Part shown: positions 1 to 7,756 of the stretch, one piece after another
How positions within the stretch are numbered: position 1 is the first letter of the stretch
Layout of the letters: the number at the start of each line of letters is the position of its first letter
NCBI GenBank assembly: GCA_003229235.1
Contig: QIIH01000272.1
Location: forward strand, 1-10,937
Length of the DNA: 10,937 bases
Source of the DNA: Flavobacteriales bacterium
GTDB lineage: Bacteria > Bacteroidota > Bacteroidia > Flavobacteriales > Flavobacteriaceae
Direction of reading: 5' to 3'
Program-made: the position numbers and the translations under genes
The notes under the pieces: model-generated
The model's database searches: none
Told to the model about the DNA's origin: nothing
What the model saw: the letters and a program-made list of their open reading frames with translations, nothing else

Positions 1-1839
1 GTAAGAAACCGTAATGGGCAATTTTAAATCAGCTTTTGTTTGTATGTTTTCAAGCACGTTATAATTTAATAGGAGCTCAATTCCTGCAACATTAGATTCA
101 CCGGCATTAAATTGTTCCAGAGAACCTGTTCCGCCAGTTGCGGCTAAATCACTTCCTAAAAGATTAGAATAATCGTTGTAAAAACCAACCAACTCGCCGC
201 GAATGCCTGCAAAATCAAAACGAGATCCTAATTCTAGATTAATACTACTTTCAGGGTCTGTGTTTTCGTTACTGCCTGGAGGGGCAAATCCTTTATGAAT
301 TCCACCAAATAATGCTAAGTCCTTGTTAAATTTATAATGGAATCCAATTCCTGGAATAAACACGTCTACGATGTTTTCTCTATAGCTAAGGTCAATTCCT
401 GTGCGACCTGGGTCTTCTCTGCCAAAATCTTTACGACTTAAGACCATATTTTCATAGCGTAAACCAGGGGTTAAAGTCAAGCTATTAAAACGTACTTTGT
501 ACAAGGCATGTGCTGCTATTGCTGTTGCGCTGCTTATTCGGTTTGCATCTGTACCGGGTATAGCTACAGTGGTGCGCACCATTTCGCCATTTTGGAGCGC
601 ATACAAATCTTTCCACTGAAATCGATCTTCGTAATCTTTGTGATATCTAAAGCCAAGTTCTAAATCTTGAAACACCTTTTTGCCAAATTTAAAACGCGCG
701 ACGGTTTGTATTCCTTTAGATTCGTATTCCCTGTTATTGGCCTTTACTCCAAATGCGTCTGCTGGCGTATCTTGATTGCCTAACAAAGATTCGTATTGGG
801 TTTGATAGGTAGTTGGATTGGCAAGTACATTGCTTATGCTTACACGTTCGCCAATTAATACATCGTCTAATTTGTACCAATTTCTTTTAAATTGATTTAA
901 GTAGGCTGTGGTGTTAATTGTTATATTTTGACTGGGTATAATAAAGTGATTTAATTGATACTGCTTGTGCTGGTTTTGCATATTATCGGCTTGCGAAGCA
1001 GCGTAGCGCTTATAGGGATCTATGTCAAAATCGTCGTCGGTTAAGCCTAAATAGGTTTCGTTTGAATCTTCTTCTGAAAACTGAAACTTAACAGTTAGCG
1101 CCTGAAAGACTTTGGAGTCTTTATTGGTGTTTACTCTAAATTTTGCAAGCCAGTCTGTCTTGTCAAAGCCGGTATTGTCTAAGTTATCTAAACTTTTAAA
1201 TCCATCCGAATTGTAGTTAAAATACTGGGTAACAAATCCAAAATTTTCACCTGAATCACCTAGAGAAGCTTCAATATTCCGGGAATTGTAATTTCCATAG
1301 GTTAGTCTAACGTTCCCAGCAAATCGTTTAGGAATTTGCTTAGAAACAAAGTTAATGGCACCTCCAGTGGTGAATGGCCCATATTGTACTTGGCTACTTC
1401 CTTTTAACACCTCTATAGATTCAATTCTACCCAGGGTAGGGAAGTAATACGCCGCTGGCGCGCTGTATGGAGCTGGTGCAATTAGTACATTGTCTTCCAT
1501 TAGGGTAATTTTAGCACTACGCTCTGGAGAACTACCCCGTAAACTTATATTAGGACGCAGTCCAAAACCATCTTCTTCGTAAATAGAAATTCCAGGCACG
1601 GCCCTTAGTACCTTATTTGGATCGGTATAGCCAAATTGCTGCAATTCCTGTGGTGAGATAAAATAAGCAGAACCCGTTCTGTTTTTTACTTCAAACTTGC
1701 TTCCTAAAATATTAGAAGACAGCAGTACCTCGTCTAATACTTCACGCTTATTTATTGTATCTTGTTGTGCAGTGGTATCCTGCCCCAGCGCAGTTAAAGA
1801 TGCAGCTAAAAGTACAAGTGCTGTAAGTTTAATATTCAT
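1..1839 (-). CDS. TonB-dependent outer-membrane receptor, FecA-like (3' end cut by window edge)
   Basis: The reading frame is open from the ATG at 1839-1837 to the left edge: 613 codons with no stop or frameshift. The C-terminal part of the barrel lies outside the window. Residues 1-19 form a signal peptide (ending LTALG before QD). A possible TonB box (EVLDEVLL) lies near residues 33-40. The plug domain covers about 50-170, with the conserved stretches LRPNISLRGSSPERSAK (94-110), IAPAPYSAPAAYYFPTLGRI (120-139) and VLKGSSQVQYGPFTTGGAIN (144-163). The APAPY...YYFPTL signature is typical of FecA-like ferric-citrate/siderophore receptors. The rest is aromatic-rich beta-barrel sequence. The protein would import a substrate across the outer membrane using TonB-ExbBD energy. 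It lacks the N-terminal carboxypeptidase-regulatory-like domain of SusC-type receptors and any FecA-type signalling domain. No sigma/anti-sigma pair is visible nearby. An iron-related substrate is inferred from the family, not shown. Confidence 0.9.
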   Translation of the reverse strand, partial: MNIKLTALVLLAASLTALGQDTTAQQDTINKREVLDEVLLSSNILGSKFEVKNRTGSAYFISPQELQQFGYTDPNKVLRAVPGISIYEEDGFGLRPNISLRGSSPERSAKITLMEDNVLIAPAPYSAPAAYYFPTLGRIESIEVLKGSSQVQYGPFTTGGAINFVSKQIPKRFAGNVRLTYGNYNSRNIEASLGDSGENFGFVTQYFNYNSDGFKSLDNLDNTGFDKTDWLAKFRVNTNKDSKVFQALTVKFQFSEEDSNETYLGLTDDDFDIDPYKRYAASQADNMQNQHKQYQLNHFIIPSQNITINTTAYLNQFKRNWYKLDDVLIGERVSISNVLANPTTYQTQYESLLGNQDTPADAFGVKANNREYESKGIQTVARFKFGKKVFQDLELGFRYHKDYEDRFQWKDLYALQNGEMVRTTVAIPGTDANRISSATAIAAHALYKVRFNSLTLTPGLRYENMVLSRKDFGREDPGRTGIDLSYRENIVDVFIPGIGFHYKFNKDLALFGGIHKGFAPPGSNENTDPESSINLELGSRFDFAGIRGELVGFYNDYSNLLGSDLAATGGTGSLEQFNAGESNVAGIELLLNYNVLENIQTKADLKLPITVSY

Positions 1840-1884
1840 CTATATTTATTTAGACTAATTATAAATAATGATTAAAATCAGCGG

Positions 1885-1915
1885 CAAATTTACTTTTAGA
1901 ATTTCTTTTTTACAA
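1885..1915 (-). promoter_or_regulatory. Bacteroidota promoter of the TonB receptor gene
   Basis: On the minus strand, TTG (1915-1913) is followed after 20 bases by TAAATTTG (1892-1885). This fits the Bacteroidota primary sigma consensus (-33 TTG, -7 TAnnTTTG). Transcription would start near 1880, giving a leader of about 40 bases before the ATG at 1839. I could not recognise a Fur-type operator with confidence. Confidence 0.65.
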
Positions 1916-2055
1916 GCTTATTTAGATTAAATTTAAATAAGGATAGTGTTAAAATTTATGACTCTTTAAAACTCAATGATTTACCACTGTGCAAAATCGA
2001 TTTGTTCTTAGGTTGACTTTAGTTTGGAGTAAAGAGAACTCTCATTTATTTGTGG

Positions 2056-2063
2056 TACATTTG
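2056..2063 (+). promoter_or_regulatory. -7 promoter element of guaB
   Basis: TACATTTG matches the Bacteroidota -7 consensus TAnnTTTG exactly. No well-spaced -33 TTG precedes it; the nearest is TTTG at 2023-2026, 29 bases upstream, so the -33 part is weak. Transcription would start near 2070. That places the in-frame ATG at 2050 upstream of the transcript and supports the downstream ATG at 2119 as the true guaB start. Confidence 0.5.
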
Positions 2064-2118
2064 CATGCAATTAAATAGTAATCATTTTCCGGCTACTTCG
2101 GAACTAAATTTAATTGCA

Positions 2119-3591
2119 ATGACTGCACACGAAAATAAAATTGTAGGAGAAGGATTAACCTATGACGACGTCTTATTAGTTCCTGGATATTCAGAAGTAC
2201 TTCCGCGCGACGTATCAATCAAATCAAAATTTACAAGAGAAATCTCACTTAATGTTCCTATCGTTTCTGCTGCTATGGATACGGTTACAGAGGCACGCAT
2301 GGCAATTGCCATGGCGCAAGAAGGTGGGATTGGTGTATTGCACAAAAACATGACCATAGAGCAACAAGCCACAAAAGTGCGTCGTGTTAAAAGAGCCGAA
2401 AGCGGAATGATTATAGATCCTGTGACACTTCCGCCAACTGCTGTTGTAAAAGATGCTAAAGACAATATGCGTGAGCATAGTATAGGCGGAATTCCAATCG
2501 TCGATGAAAATGGGAAACTAGTGGGAATTGTAACCAATCGTGATTTGCGATTCGAAAAAAATGACGAGCGCCCTATCATAGAGGTGATGACATCAGAAAA
2601 TTTAGTGACAACTCGCGAAGGAACTTCATTGGGGGAAGCAGAAGTAATTTTGCAAGACCATAAAATCGAAAAACTACCAGTAGTTACAGATGATAATACC
2701 TTAATTGGTTTAATTACTTTTAGAGATATCACGAAGCTAACTCAGAAACCCAGCGCAAATAAAGACACTTATGGGCGTTTAAGAGTAGCTGCAGCGGTTG
2801 GAGTAACGGCCGATACCGTTGAACGTGTTTCTGCATTAGTAGCTGCCCACGTAGATGCTATTGTTATAGATACCGCACATGGGCACACAAAAGGTGTGGT
2901 GACTGTTTTAAAGAAAGTAAAAGCTCATTTTCCCGATTTACAAGTTGTGGTAGGTAATATCGCTACAGGGGCAGCGGCCAAATATTTGGTCGATGCAGGT
3001 GCCGACGCCGTTAAAGTAGGTATTGGACCAGGTTCTATTTGTACTACTCGCGTAGTAGCAGGGGTTGGTTTTCCTCAATTTTCGGCTGTGATAGAAGTTG
3101 CCGCAGCGATTAAGGGCAGCGGTGTTCCTGTTATCGCCGATGGCGGAATTAGATACACTGGAGATATTCCAAAGGCATTAGCTGCAGGCGCCGATTGCGT
3201 CATGCTCGGTTCTTTACTTGCAGGAACTAAAGAATCTCCTGGCGAGACTATAATATACGAAGGACGTAAGTTTAAATCGTATCGCGGAATGGGTTCTGTC
3301 GAAGCGATGAGCCAAGGTTCTAAGGATCGTTATTTTCAGGACGTAGAAGACGATTTAAAGAAATTGGTTCCAGAAGGAATAGTAGGTCGTGTCCCGTATA
3401 AAGGCGATCTTTATGAGAGTATTCATCAGTTTGTTGGTGGTCTAAGAGCTGGAATGGGATACTGTGGAACAAAAGATATTGATACCTTAAAAGAGACCGG
3501 AAAATTTGTAAAAATTACGGCCTCTGGAATACTTGAGAGCCATCCACACGATGTAACCATAACTAAAGAGGCGCCTAACTACAGTCGTTAA
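2119..3591 (+). CDS. guaB: IMP dehydrogenase
   Basis: This enzyme oxidises IMP to XMP with NAD+, the committed step of guanine nucleotide synthesis in the cytoplasm. From the ATG at 2119 the protein is 490 residues, close to the 488 of E. coli GuaB. The N-terminal barrel part starts with [10 protein letters not shown] (11-20). Two CBS (Bateman) domains lie at about 97-145 and 157-205. The NAD-contact stretch DTAHGH is at 251-256. The catalytic loop [11 protein letters not shown] is at 301-311, with catalytic Cys308. The phosphate-binding [10 protein letters not shown] is at 341-350, and the mobile flap includes [10 protein letters not shown] (388-397) and the Arg404-Tyr405 pair. All key residues are present. 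An upstream in-frame ATG at 2050 would add 23 residues unlike the family N-terminus, and it lies upstream of the likely transcription start, so I reject it. The gene is apparently monocistronic and is transcribed away from the TonB receptor gene. Confidence 0.97.
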   Translation: MTAHENKIVGEGLTYDDVLLVPGYSEVLPRDVSIKSKFTREISLNVPIVSAAMDTVTEARMAIAMAQEGGIGVLHKNMTIEQQATKVRRVKRAESGMIIDPVTLPPTAVVKDAKDNMREHSIGGIPIVDENGKLVGIVTNRDLRFEKNDERPIIEVMTSENLVTTREGTSLGEAEVILQDHKIEKLPVVTDDNTLIGLITFRDITKLTQKPSANKDTYGRLRVAAAVGVTADTVERVSALVAAHVDAIVIDTAHGHTKGVVTVLKKVKAHFPDLQVVVGNIATGAAAKYLVDAGADAVKVGIGPGSICTTRVVAGVGFPQFSAVIEVAAAIKGSGVPVIADGGIRYTGDIPKALAAGADCVMLGSLLAGTKESPGETIIYEGRKFKSYRGMGSVEAMSQGSKDRYFQDVEDDLKKLVPEGIVGRVPYKGDLYESIHQFVGGLRAGMGYCGTKDIDTLKETGKFVKITASGILESHPHDVTITKEAPNYSR

Positions 3592-3682
3592 TTCATTTCT
3601 TTTTTATGAACTCAGGTTATGAGAAACAATCTGTTTTTATTGTTGCAATTTATTGTTGTTTTTTACAGGCTTGATTAAGTGT

Positions 3683-3729
3683 AAAAAAAAAGACCCATGA
3701 CTTTGGTGTTTCCAATAGTTAAGGGCCTT
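3683..3729 (-). terminator. Intrinsic terminator of the Skp-like gene
   Basis: Read on the minus strand, AAGGCCC (3729-3723) pairs with GGGTCTT (3696-3690), with one G-U pair. Inside it, ACTATTGG (3719-3712) pairs with CCAAAGT (3706-3700) around a five-base AAACA loop, with one bulged A. The two stems are separated by a small internal loop. A run of nine T follows (3691-3683, its first two bases shared with the outer stem). It begins 22 bases beyond the stop codon of the Skp-like gene. In the plus direction the hairpin is not followed by a T run, so it is oriented to stop minus-strand transcription. Confidence 0.75.
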
Positions 3730-3751
3730 AATATATTGTAAGAATCTGTTG

Positions 3752-4264
3752 CTATTCCTCTAGTGGGATGCCCATATTTGTCAATACAGCATTGGTCACA
3801 TCAAAGTTTTTATCTAGATATGCGATAGAAGCGTTTACCGCGACTACTTGCGTATACAGTTGCTCTTTGGCAACAACTTCTAAGGATTTCCCAATTTTAG
3901 CATACAAAGGGCCCATCAACTCATTTTGTCTGATCTGTAATAAAGAAACCGAGTTTTCTCTAAATTGAGTCATATCATTTTCTAAATTAATAATTTCGGT
4001 TTGTTTAATACCCTTAATAGCATCGCCATATGTAGTCTCCATGGCTTGGTAGTTTGCTATAAGTGAATCGTAAACCACAATCTTTTCGTTTAGTTGACCA
4101 TCTAATTCGTTGCCATATGCCTGAACTTCAACTTTCACTTGTTCGATCTCCGGCATTTTACTTAAAATATAATCTACATCTATGGTGCCTACTTTAGAGG
4201 TAGTTTGTGCCATAGACCCTAAACTTATCATTAAAGAAAATGCAACTATGATTAGTTTTTTCAT
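3752..4264 (-). CDS. Skp/OmpH-family periplasmic chaperone
   Basis: The 170-residue protein has a signal peptide (1-19, cleavage after SMA before Q20). It also has the Skp/OmpH pattern: a short beta segment KVGTIDVDYILSKMPEIEQV (24-43), a long charged helical region (about 44-130) forming the coiled-coil arms, and a C-terminal return segment with VVAKEQLYTQVV (130-141) and DVTNAVLTNMGI (155-166). Skp trimers hold unfolded outer-membrane proteins in the periplasm on their way to the Bam complex. The length is close to E. coli Skp (161 with its signal peptide). In many bacteria skp follows bamA; here it stands apart, near the SurA-type operon transcribed in the opposite direction. It has its own -7 element and terminator, so it is probably monocistronic. 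Bacteroidota often carry several Skp-like paralogs, so I give no gene symbol. Confidence 0.85.
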   Translation of the reverse strand: MKKLIIVAFSLMISLGSMAQTTSKVGTIDVDYILSKMPEIEQVKVEVQAYGNELDGQLNEKIVVYDSLIANYQAMETTYGDAIKGIKQTEIINLENDMTQFRENSVSLLQIRQNELMGPLYAKIGKSLEVVAKEQLYTQVVAVNASIAYLDKNFDVTNAVLTNMGIPLEE

Positions 4265-4287
4265 TTGTTCTAAATATTAATTTTTTG

Positions 4288-4295
4288 CAAAGATA
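4288..4295 (-). promoter_or_regulatory. -7 promoter element of the Skp-like gene
   Basis: On the minus strand this reads TATCTTTG, a perfect TAnnTTTG match, 23 bases upstream of the ATG at 4264. Candidate -33 TTG elements are badly spaced (13 bases, at 4311-4309, or 25 bases, at 4323-4321), so only the -7 half is well supported. Confidence 0.5.
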
Positions 4296-4339
4296 AATTT
4301 TTGAACGACAATAGTAGTGCCAAATTAAAGCGTTATGAT

Positions 4340-4582
4340 TTATTTATCAGTTATTTGCTTTCCGCGATGCGGATGTAAACGTGCTCTTAGGTCGTTAACC
4401 ATATCAAGAGATACAACCATAGCGGCCGAAACAAATACAGAAGAATTTTCAATCAACTCAAACTGAGTTTCGTATATGCCCTCTGTACTTGCGAATTCTT
4501 TAAGGTGGATTAAGTGGTGTTTTGCTGTTTTTAGTGCATCTGGGCCTCTAAAATCCCATAATAGTTGAGCTTTATCTTTCAT
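4340..4582 (-). CDS. Small protein of unknown function, 80 residues
   Basis: I do not recognise an assigned function. The 80-residue product has no signal peptide, membrane segment or cysteine, so it is probably cytoplasmic. It begins MKDKAQLLWDFRGPDALKTA (1-20), continues with a histidine-containing segment KHHLIHLKEF (21-30), then a hydrophobic middle (FVSAAMVVSLDMV, 50-62), and ends with RLHPHRGKQ (68-76). The composition and the WDFRGP and HPHRG patches look like a real conserved small protein, not a chance frame, and I have an impression of similar short proteins in other Flavobacteriaceae. The gene lies 75 bases upstream of the Skp-like gene on the same strand, but that gene has its own -7 element, so the two may not form an operon. 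I found no convincing promoter upstream of it. Confidence 0.7.
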   Translation of the reverse strand: MKDKAQLLWDFRGPDALKTAKHHLIHLKEFASTEGIYETQFELIENSSVFVSAAMVVSLDMVNDLRARLHPHRGKQITDK

Positions 4583-4881
4583 GATTAGTTATTTATTTTT
4601 AATAACGCTTACCCATTTAGTATTCCAAATTCAACGCAGACCCTTTTTGTCCTGATTTGCCAGAAACAAAATTGTAACTTTCCAGCCCGCGTTGCTAGTG
4701 CTTTATGTTTTCTGCACAATCTAGTTTTTGAATAACTTCGCCAACTGGCTTGTTTATTGCAATTTGGCAAGTATACTCTATTGTAAGTTTAATTTTAATA
4801 AGATTATAAAACACACTTTTTATTAAAGCGTTATAGTTTTCTTAAAATTAGTAATTTATTGTTTACAACTACTATTATTTC
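4583..4881. other. Intergenic region without a recognisable gene
   Basis: This stretch separates the minus-strand small gene from the plus-strand chaperone operon. It is AT-rich and has no plausible coding frame that I can see on either strand. A short inverted repeat centred on the palindrome ATTGCAAT (near 4757-4764), flanked by CTTG and CAAG, is too weak to call. I see no tRNA, riboswitch or terminator here. With the promoter and leader that follow, the gene-free interval runs to 4940 (358 bases). Confidence 0.5.
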
Positions 4882-4911
4882 TTGTATACATCACCCTTTT
4901 TGTTATTTTTG
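4882..4911 (+). promoter_or_regulatory. Bacteroidota promoter of the chaperone-MoxR operon
   Basis: TTG at 4882-4884, a spacer of 19 bases, then TATTTTTG at 4904-4911 (TAnnTTTG). This is the best-matched plus-strand promoter in the window. Transcription would start near 4918, leaving a leader of about 20-25 bases before the ATG at 4941. It probably drives all four genes to 10123. Confidence 0.7.
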
Positions 4912-4940
4912 TCTGTTGAAAAAAATTAAAAGCTCACCAT

Positions 4941-6905
4941 ATGAAATACCTACTTCGAATCACTATTTTGTGTTTACTTGTTGCCCCAAATACTTGGGCT
5001 CAAGACTTAGAAGAAAAAGTTATTCTCACCGTAGATGATCGCCCTGTTACAGCAGGCGAGTTTATGAGAGTATATAATAAAAATTTAGAACTGGTTCAAG
5101 ACCCAGAACAAAAAGACCTAGACAACTACTTAAGTCTTTATGTCGATTATAAATTAAAAGTGGCCGAGGCATATAGTAGAAAACTTGATACCACTAGCAT
5201 GCATGCTCTTGAATACAGGAAATACAAGCATCAATTAGCAACAACGTATATGTCTGTTAATGACGTTACCGACGATTTAATGAAAGAAGCTTATGGGAGA
5301 TTGAGCGAACAAATTAATGTTCGCCATATTTTAATAAATTCGAATCGTGATGCTTTGCCTCAAGATACTTTGGTAGCTTATAATAAATTAGCGAAAATTC
5401 GCGCAGATGTTTTAGCAGGAAAAGAAGACTTTGAAGTCGCAGCTAGAAAATATTCTGACGACCCCAGCGCTCCATCAACTGGAGGCAATTTAGGGTGGTT
5501 CTCTGCATTTAAAATGATGTACCCTTTTGAGATTGTGGCATACAATACGCCAGTAGGTGAGACCTCTCAAGTTTTTAGAACTCCTTTTGGCTTTCATTTT
5601 TTGGAAGTGTTAGACAGGCGTAATGTAGCTAAGGAAGTGACCGTCGCTCACATTATGATTACTTCAAAAAAAGATGATCCATCGTTTAACGCAGAGCAAC
5701 GAATAGGCGAAATATATGGGAACTTGCAACAGGGTGGATCTTTTGAAGAGATCGCTAAGCAATTTTCGGACGACAAAAATACGGCTGTAAATGGAGGTAA
5801 ATTAAATCGATTTGGTCCGGGACAACTCAATGCCGAGGACTTTGAAGAGCAAGCATTTGCAGTAAAAAATATTGGAGAATATTCGGTTCCGTTTAAATCA
5901 GATTATGGTTGGCATATAGTAAAATTGCTAGAGCGTCACGAGTATCCATCCTATGAAGAGTTAGCTCCTAGACTAAAAAAACAAGTGCAGCAAGCACATC
6001 GTTTAGATTTTATTAAAAGCATTACAGTCGAAGAACTAATGGAACGATATAATGTTGAATATCCGCAACATGTAGTCGATTTTTTTACCGACTTTTTTAA
6101 TGAGAGTATCACTAAAAAAGAGTGGGAATATACAGATACGCTCAACCCTAAACTAAAAACGGTTATCTACCAATTGCCTCATGCCACCTATACGTACGAT
6201 GATTTTGCCAGATTTGTTTTAGTGAGACAAAAAAGGTCTGCAAGACATTCGAATACATATGGAGCTGCCAAGGGTTATTTAGAAGAATACGAATTACAAA
6301 CTCTTCGTGAATATTTTAAAGATCACCTTGACCTTGAAGATCCAGAATTTGCTAAAGTGGTTGCTGAATATAAAGAGGGTCTTTTAATTTTCGATTTAAT
6401 GGATCAGACAATATGGGGTGCAGTAAAGCGAGATACGGTTGGGTTAGAAAATTTTTATCGTGAGAACCAACAAAACTATCAGTATAAAAAGCGAGTGAAT
6501 GCTTTAATTACGCAGAGCCCGAGTAAAGACGTAGCAAAAGAAGTAAGATCTCGATTAAAGAAAAATGCTAGTCTGGCAAGTCTAAAAGAAGAATTCGCTC
6601 AAGAAGGTGCAGTGAAAGTAATTTTTACACAAGGAGTTTTTGAAATAGATGCACGCGAACTTCCAGAAGGATTTTCAGCTAGAAAAGGAGTTTCTAAAGT
6701 ATACAATACAAACGACCAATATTCAGTTATTAGTGTAGCTAACATACTTCCAACATCTATCAAACCTCTAAAAAGTGTTAAAGGACAGGTTATGGGCGAT
6801 TATCAGACGCAATTAGAAAAGGACTTTATGCAAAATTTACATGAAAAATTTGACGTGGTTGTAAATCAAGATGTATTAAACGAAGTAAAGAATAAATTTA
6901 ACTAG
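4941..6905 (+). CDS. PpiC/PpiD-like peptidyl-prolyl cis-trans isomerase with two parvulin domains
   Basis: This 654-residue periplasmic folding factor has a signal peptide (1-20, cleavage after TWA before QD). An N-terminal SurA/PpiD-like helical chaperone region (about 25-125) comes first. Parvulin domain 1 is at about 126-226, with VRHILI (127-132), YSDD (171-174), GGNLGWF (181-187) and the C-terminal GFHFLEV (217-223). Parvulin domain 2 is at about 234-333, with VAHIMI (235-240), FSDD (275-278), NGGKLNRFG (284-292) and GWHIVKL (323-329). Both keep the histidines at the start and end of the parvulin fold, so both could be active. Residues about 380-500 look like a second helical chaperone segment. 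Residues about 515-610 look like a third, degenerate parvulin-like module without the conserved histidines. The protein would isomerise prolines in, and hold, outer-membrane protein clients. Its TAG stop shares one base with the GTG start of the next gene, so translation is probably coupled. Confidence 0.92.
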   Translation: MKYLLRITILCLLVAPNTWAQDLEEKVILTVDDRPVTAGEFMRVYNKNLELVQDPEQKDLDNYLSLYVDYKLKVAEAYSRKLDTTSMHALEYRKYKHQLATTYMSVNDVTDDLMKEAYGRLSEQINVRHILINSNRDALPQDTLVAYNKLAKIRADVLAGKEDFEVAARKYSDDPSAPSTGGNLGWFSAFKMMYPFEIVAYNTPVGETSQVFRTPFGFHFLEVLDRRNVAKEVTVAHIMITSKKDDPSFNAEQRIGEIYGNLQQGGSFEEIAKQFSDDKNTAVNGGKLNRFGPGQLNAEDFEEQAFAVKNIGEYSVPFKSDYGWHIVKLLERHEYPSYEELAPRLKKQVQQAHRLDFIKSITVEELMERYNVEYPQHVVDFFTDFFNESITKKEWEYTDTLNPKLKTVIYQLPHATYTYDDFARFVLVRQKRSARHSNTYGAAKGYLEEYELQTLREYFKDHLDLEDPEFAKVVAEYKEGLLIFDLMDQTIWGAVKRDTVGLENFYRENQQNYQYKKRVNALITQSPSKDVAKEVRSRLKKNASLASLKEEFAQEGAVKVIFTQGVFEIDARELPEGFSARKGVSKVYNTNDQYSVISVANILPTSIKPLKSVKGQVMGDYQTQLEKDFMQNLHEKFDVVVNQDVLNEVKNKFN

Positions 6906-7756
6906 TGATTAGACTCATTTGGCTTTTTATAATATCGATACTGCTTGTTTCTTGTGATTACTTTAAAAAGGAACAACCCAAGGATCCTGTCGCAAGGGTA
7001 AACAATTCTTATTTGTATAAAGAAGATATTGCTTCGCTTATTCAAGAAAATACGACCCCAGCAGATAGTGCGATAATTGTAAACAACTATATAAATCGAT
7101 GGGCTACCCAACAGTTATTAATCGATAAGGCTAATGTTAATTTGCCTATAGAGCAATTAGCTAATTATGATCAGCTAGTAAGTGATTATCGCAATGATTT
7201 ATATACAAAAGGCTATAAAAATGCTATCGTTTCTCGCCAGTTAGATATCACTATTAGTGAGCTTGATTACCAAGAATATTATGACCAAAACAAGGAAAAT
7301 TTCGTATTGAATGATCGCTTGTTACAACTTAGGTATATATACATAAGTTCTGAAAACAACAACCTTATCCAGATAAAACAAGCCTTGAGGCGCTTTAATC
7401 TAGAAGACAAGGCAAAACTTGAAGAGATAGCCATTCAGTTTATTAGATACTACGGAGACGATAGTACTTGGGTAAAGCAAGAGTCTGTTATAGAAAAGAT
7501 ACCGCCACTGACACAATCCAACAACATACAACTGTTAAAAAATTCTAATTACTTGCAATTGCAAGATTCAATAGGAGTATATTTGGTGCAAATTAAAAAG
7601 GTGCTCAAACGTAACGAAATAGCGCCCTTGGTATTTGTAAAACCAACGATTGAGCAAATTATTTTAAATAAAAGGAAGCTCGATTTGATAAAGAAATTAG
7701 AAGCCGATATTACAAAAGATGCGATTAGAAAAAATGACTTTGAAGTATATCAATAA
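6905..7756 (+). CDS. Parvulin-like (SurA/PpiC-type) lipoprotein, probably catalytically inactive
   Basis: The GTG start at 6905 overlaps the preceding TAG by one base. It is favoured because it begins a perfect lipoprotein signal peptide, with lipobox LVSC ending at Cys17, and because no other methionine codon exists in the 283 residues. After the lipid anchor come a charged linker and a SurA-like N-terminal pattern (VARVNNSYLYKEDI, 29-42), then helices to about 135. A segment at 142-147 (LRYIYI) sits where parvulins have RHILI, with Tyr replacing the active-site His. The GG-containing loop and the terminal GFH/GYH motif are also missing; the corresponding end reads SIGVYLVQIKKV (222-233). 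The domain therefore seems a parvulin remnant acting as a chaperone rather than an isomerase. Its place between two clear periplasmic isomerases supports a shared role in outer-membrane protein folding. The ORF overlaps the next gene by 23 bases. Confidence 0.8.
   Translation: MIRLIWLFIISILLVSCDYFKKEQPKDPVARVNNSYLYKEDIASLIQENTTPADSAIIVNNYINRWATQQLLIDKANVNLPIEQLANYDQLVSDYRNDLYTKGYKNAIVSRQLDITISELDYQEYYDQNKENFVLNDRLLQLRYIYISSENNNLIQIKQALRRFNLEDKAKLEEIAIQFIRYYGDDSTWVKQESVIEKIPPLTQSNNIQLLKNSNYLQLQDSIGVYLVQIKKVLKRNEIAPLVFVKPTIEQIILNKRKLDLIKKLEADITKDAIRKNDFEVYQ

Noticed and set aside
2160..2732. Open frames on the minus strand inside guaB.
   Set aside because: They are shadows of a highly conserved gene on the plus strand, with no promoter and no protein-like motifs.
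3625..3664. A possible guaB terminator: AACAAT (3625-3630) pairing with ATTGTT (3652-3657), followed by six T.
   Set aside because: The stem has only six AU-rich pairs and a long loop, so it is too weak to annotate. The clear hairpin just downstream is oriented for the minus strand.
4626..4633. A near -7 element for the small orphan gene (TGAATTTG on the minus strand).
   Set aside because: It has one mismatch at a key position and no TTG at a suitable distance upstream.
4324..4834. A 13-base direct repeat, ATTAAAGCGTTAT, at 4324-4336 and 4822-4834, flanking the small orphan gene.
   Set aside because: One such match is about what AT-rich sequence of this length gives by chance. There are no terminal inverted repeats, transposase or other signs of an inserted element.
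5648..7111. Minus-strand frames within and at the end of the large isomerase gene, including 6902-7111.
   Set aside because: They overlap well-supported coding sequence and lack recognisable features.
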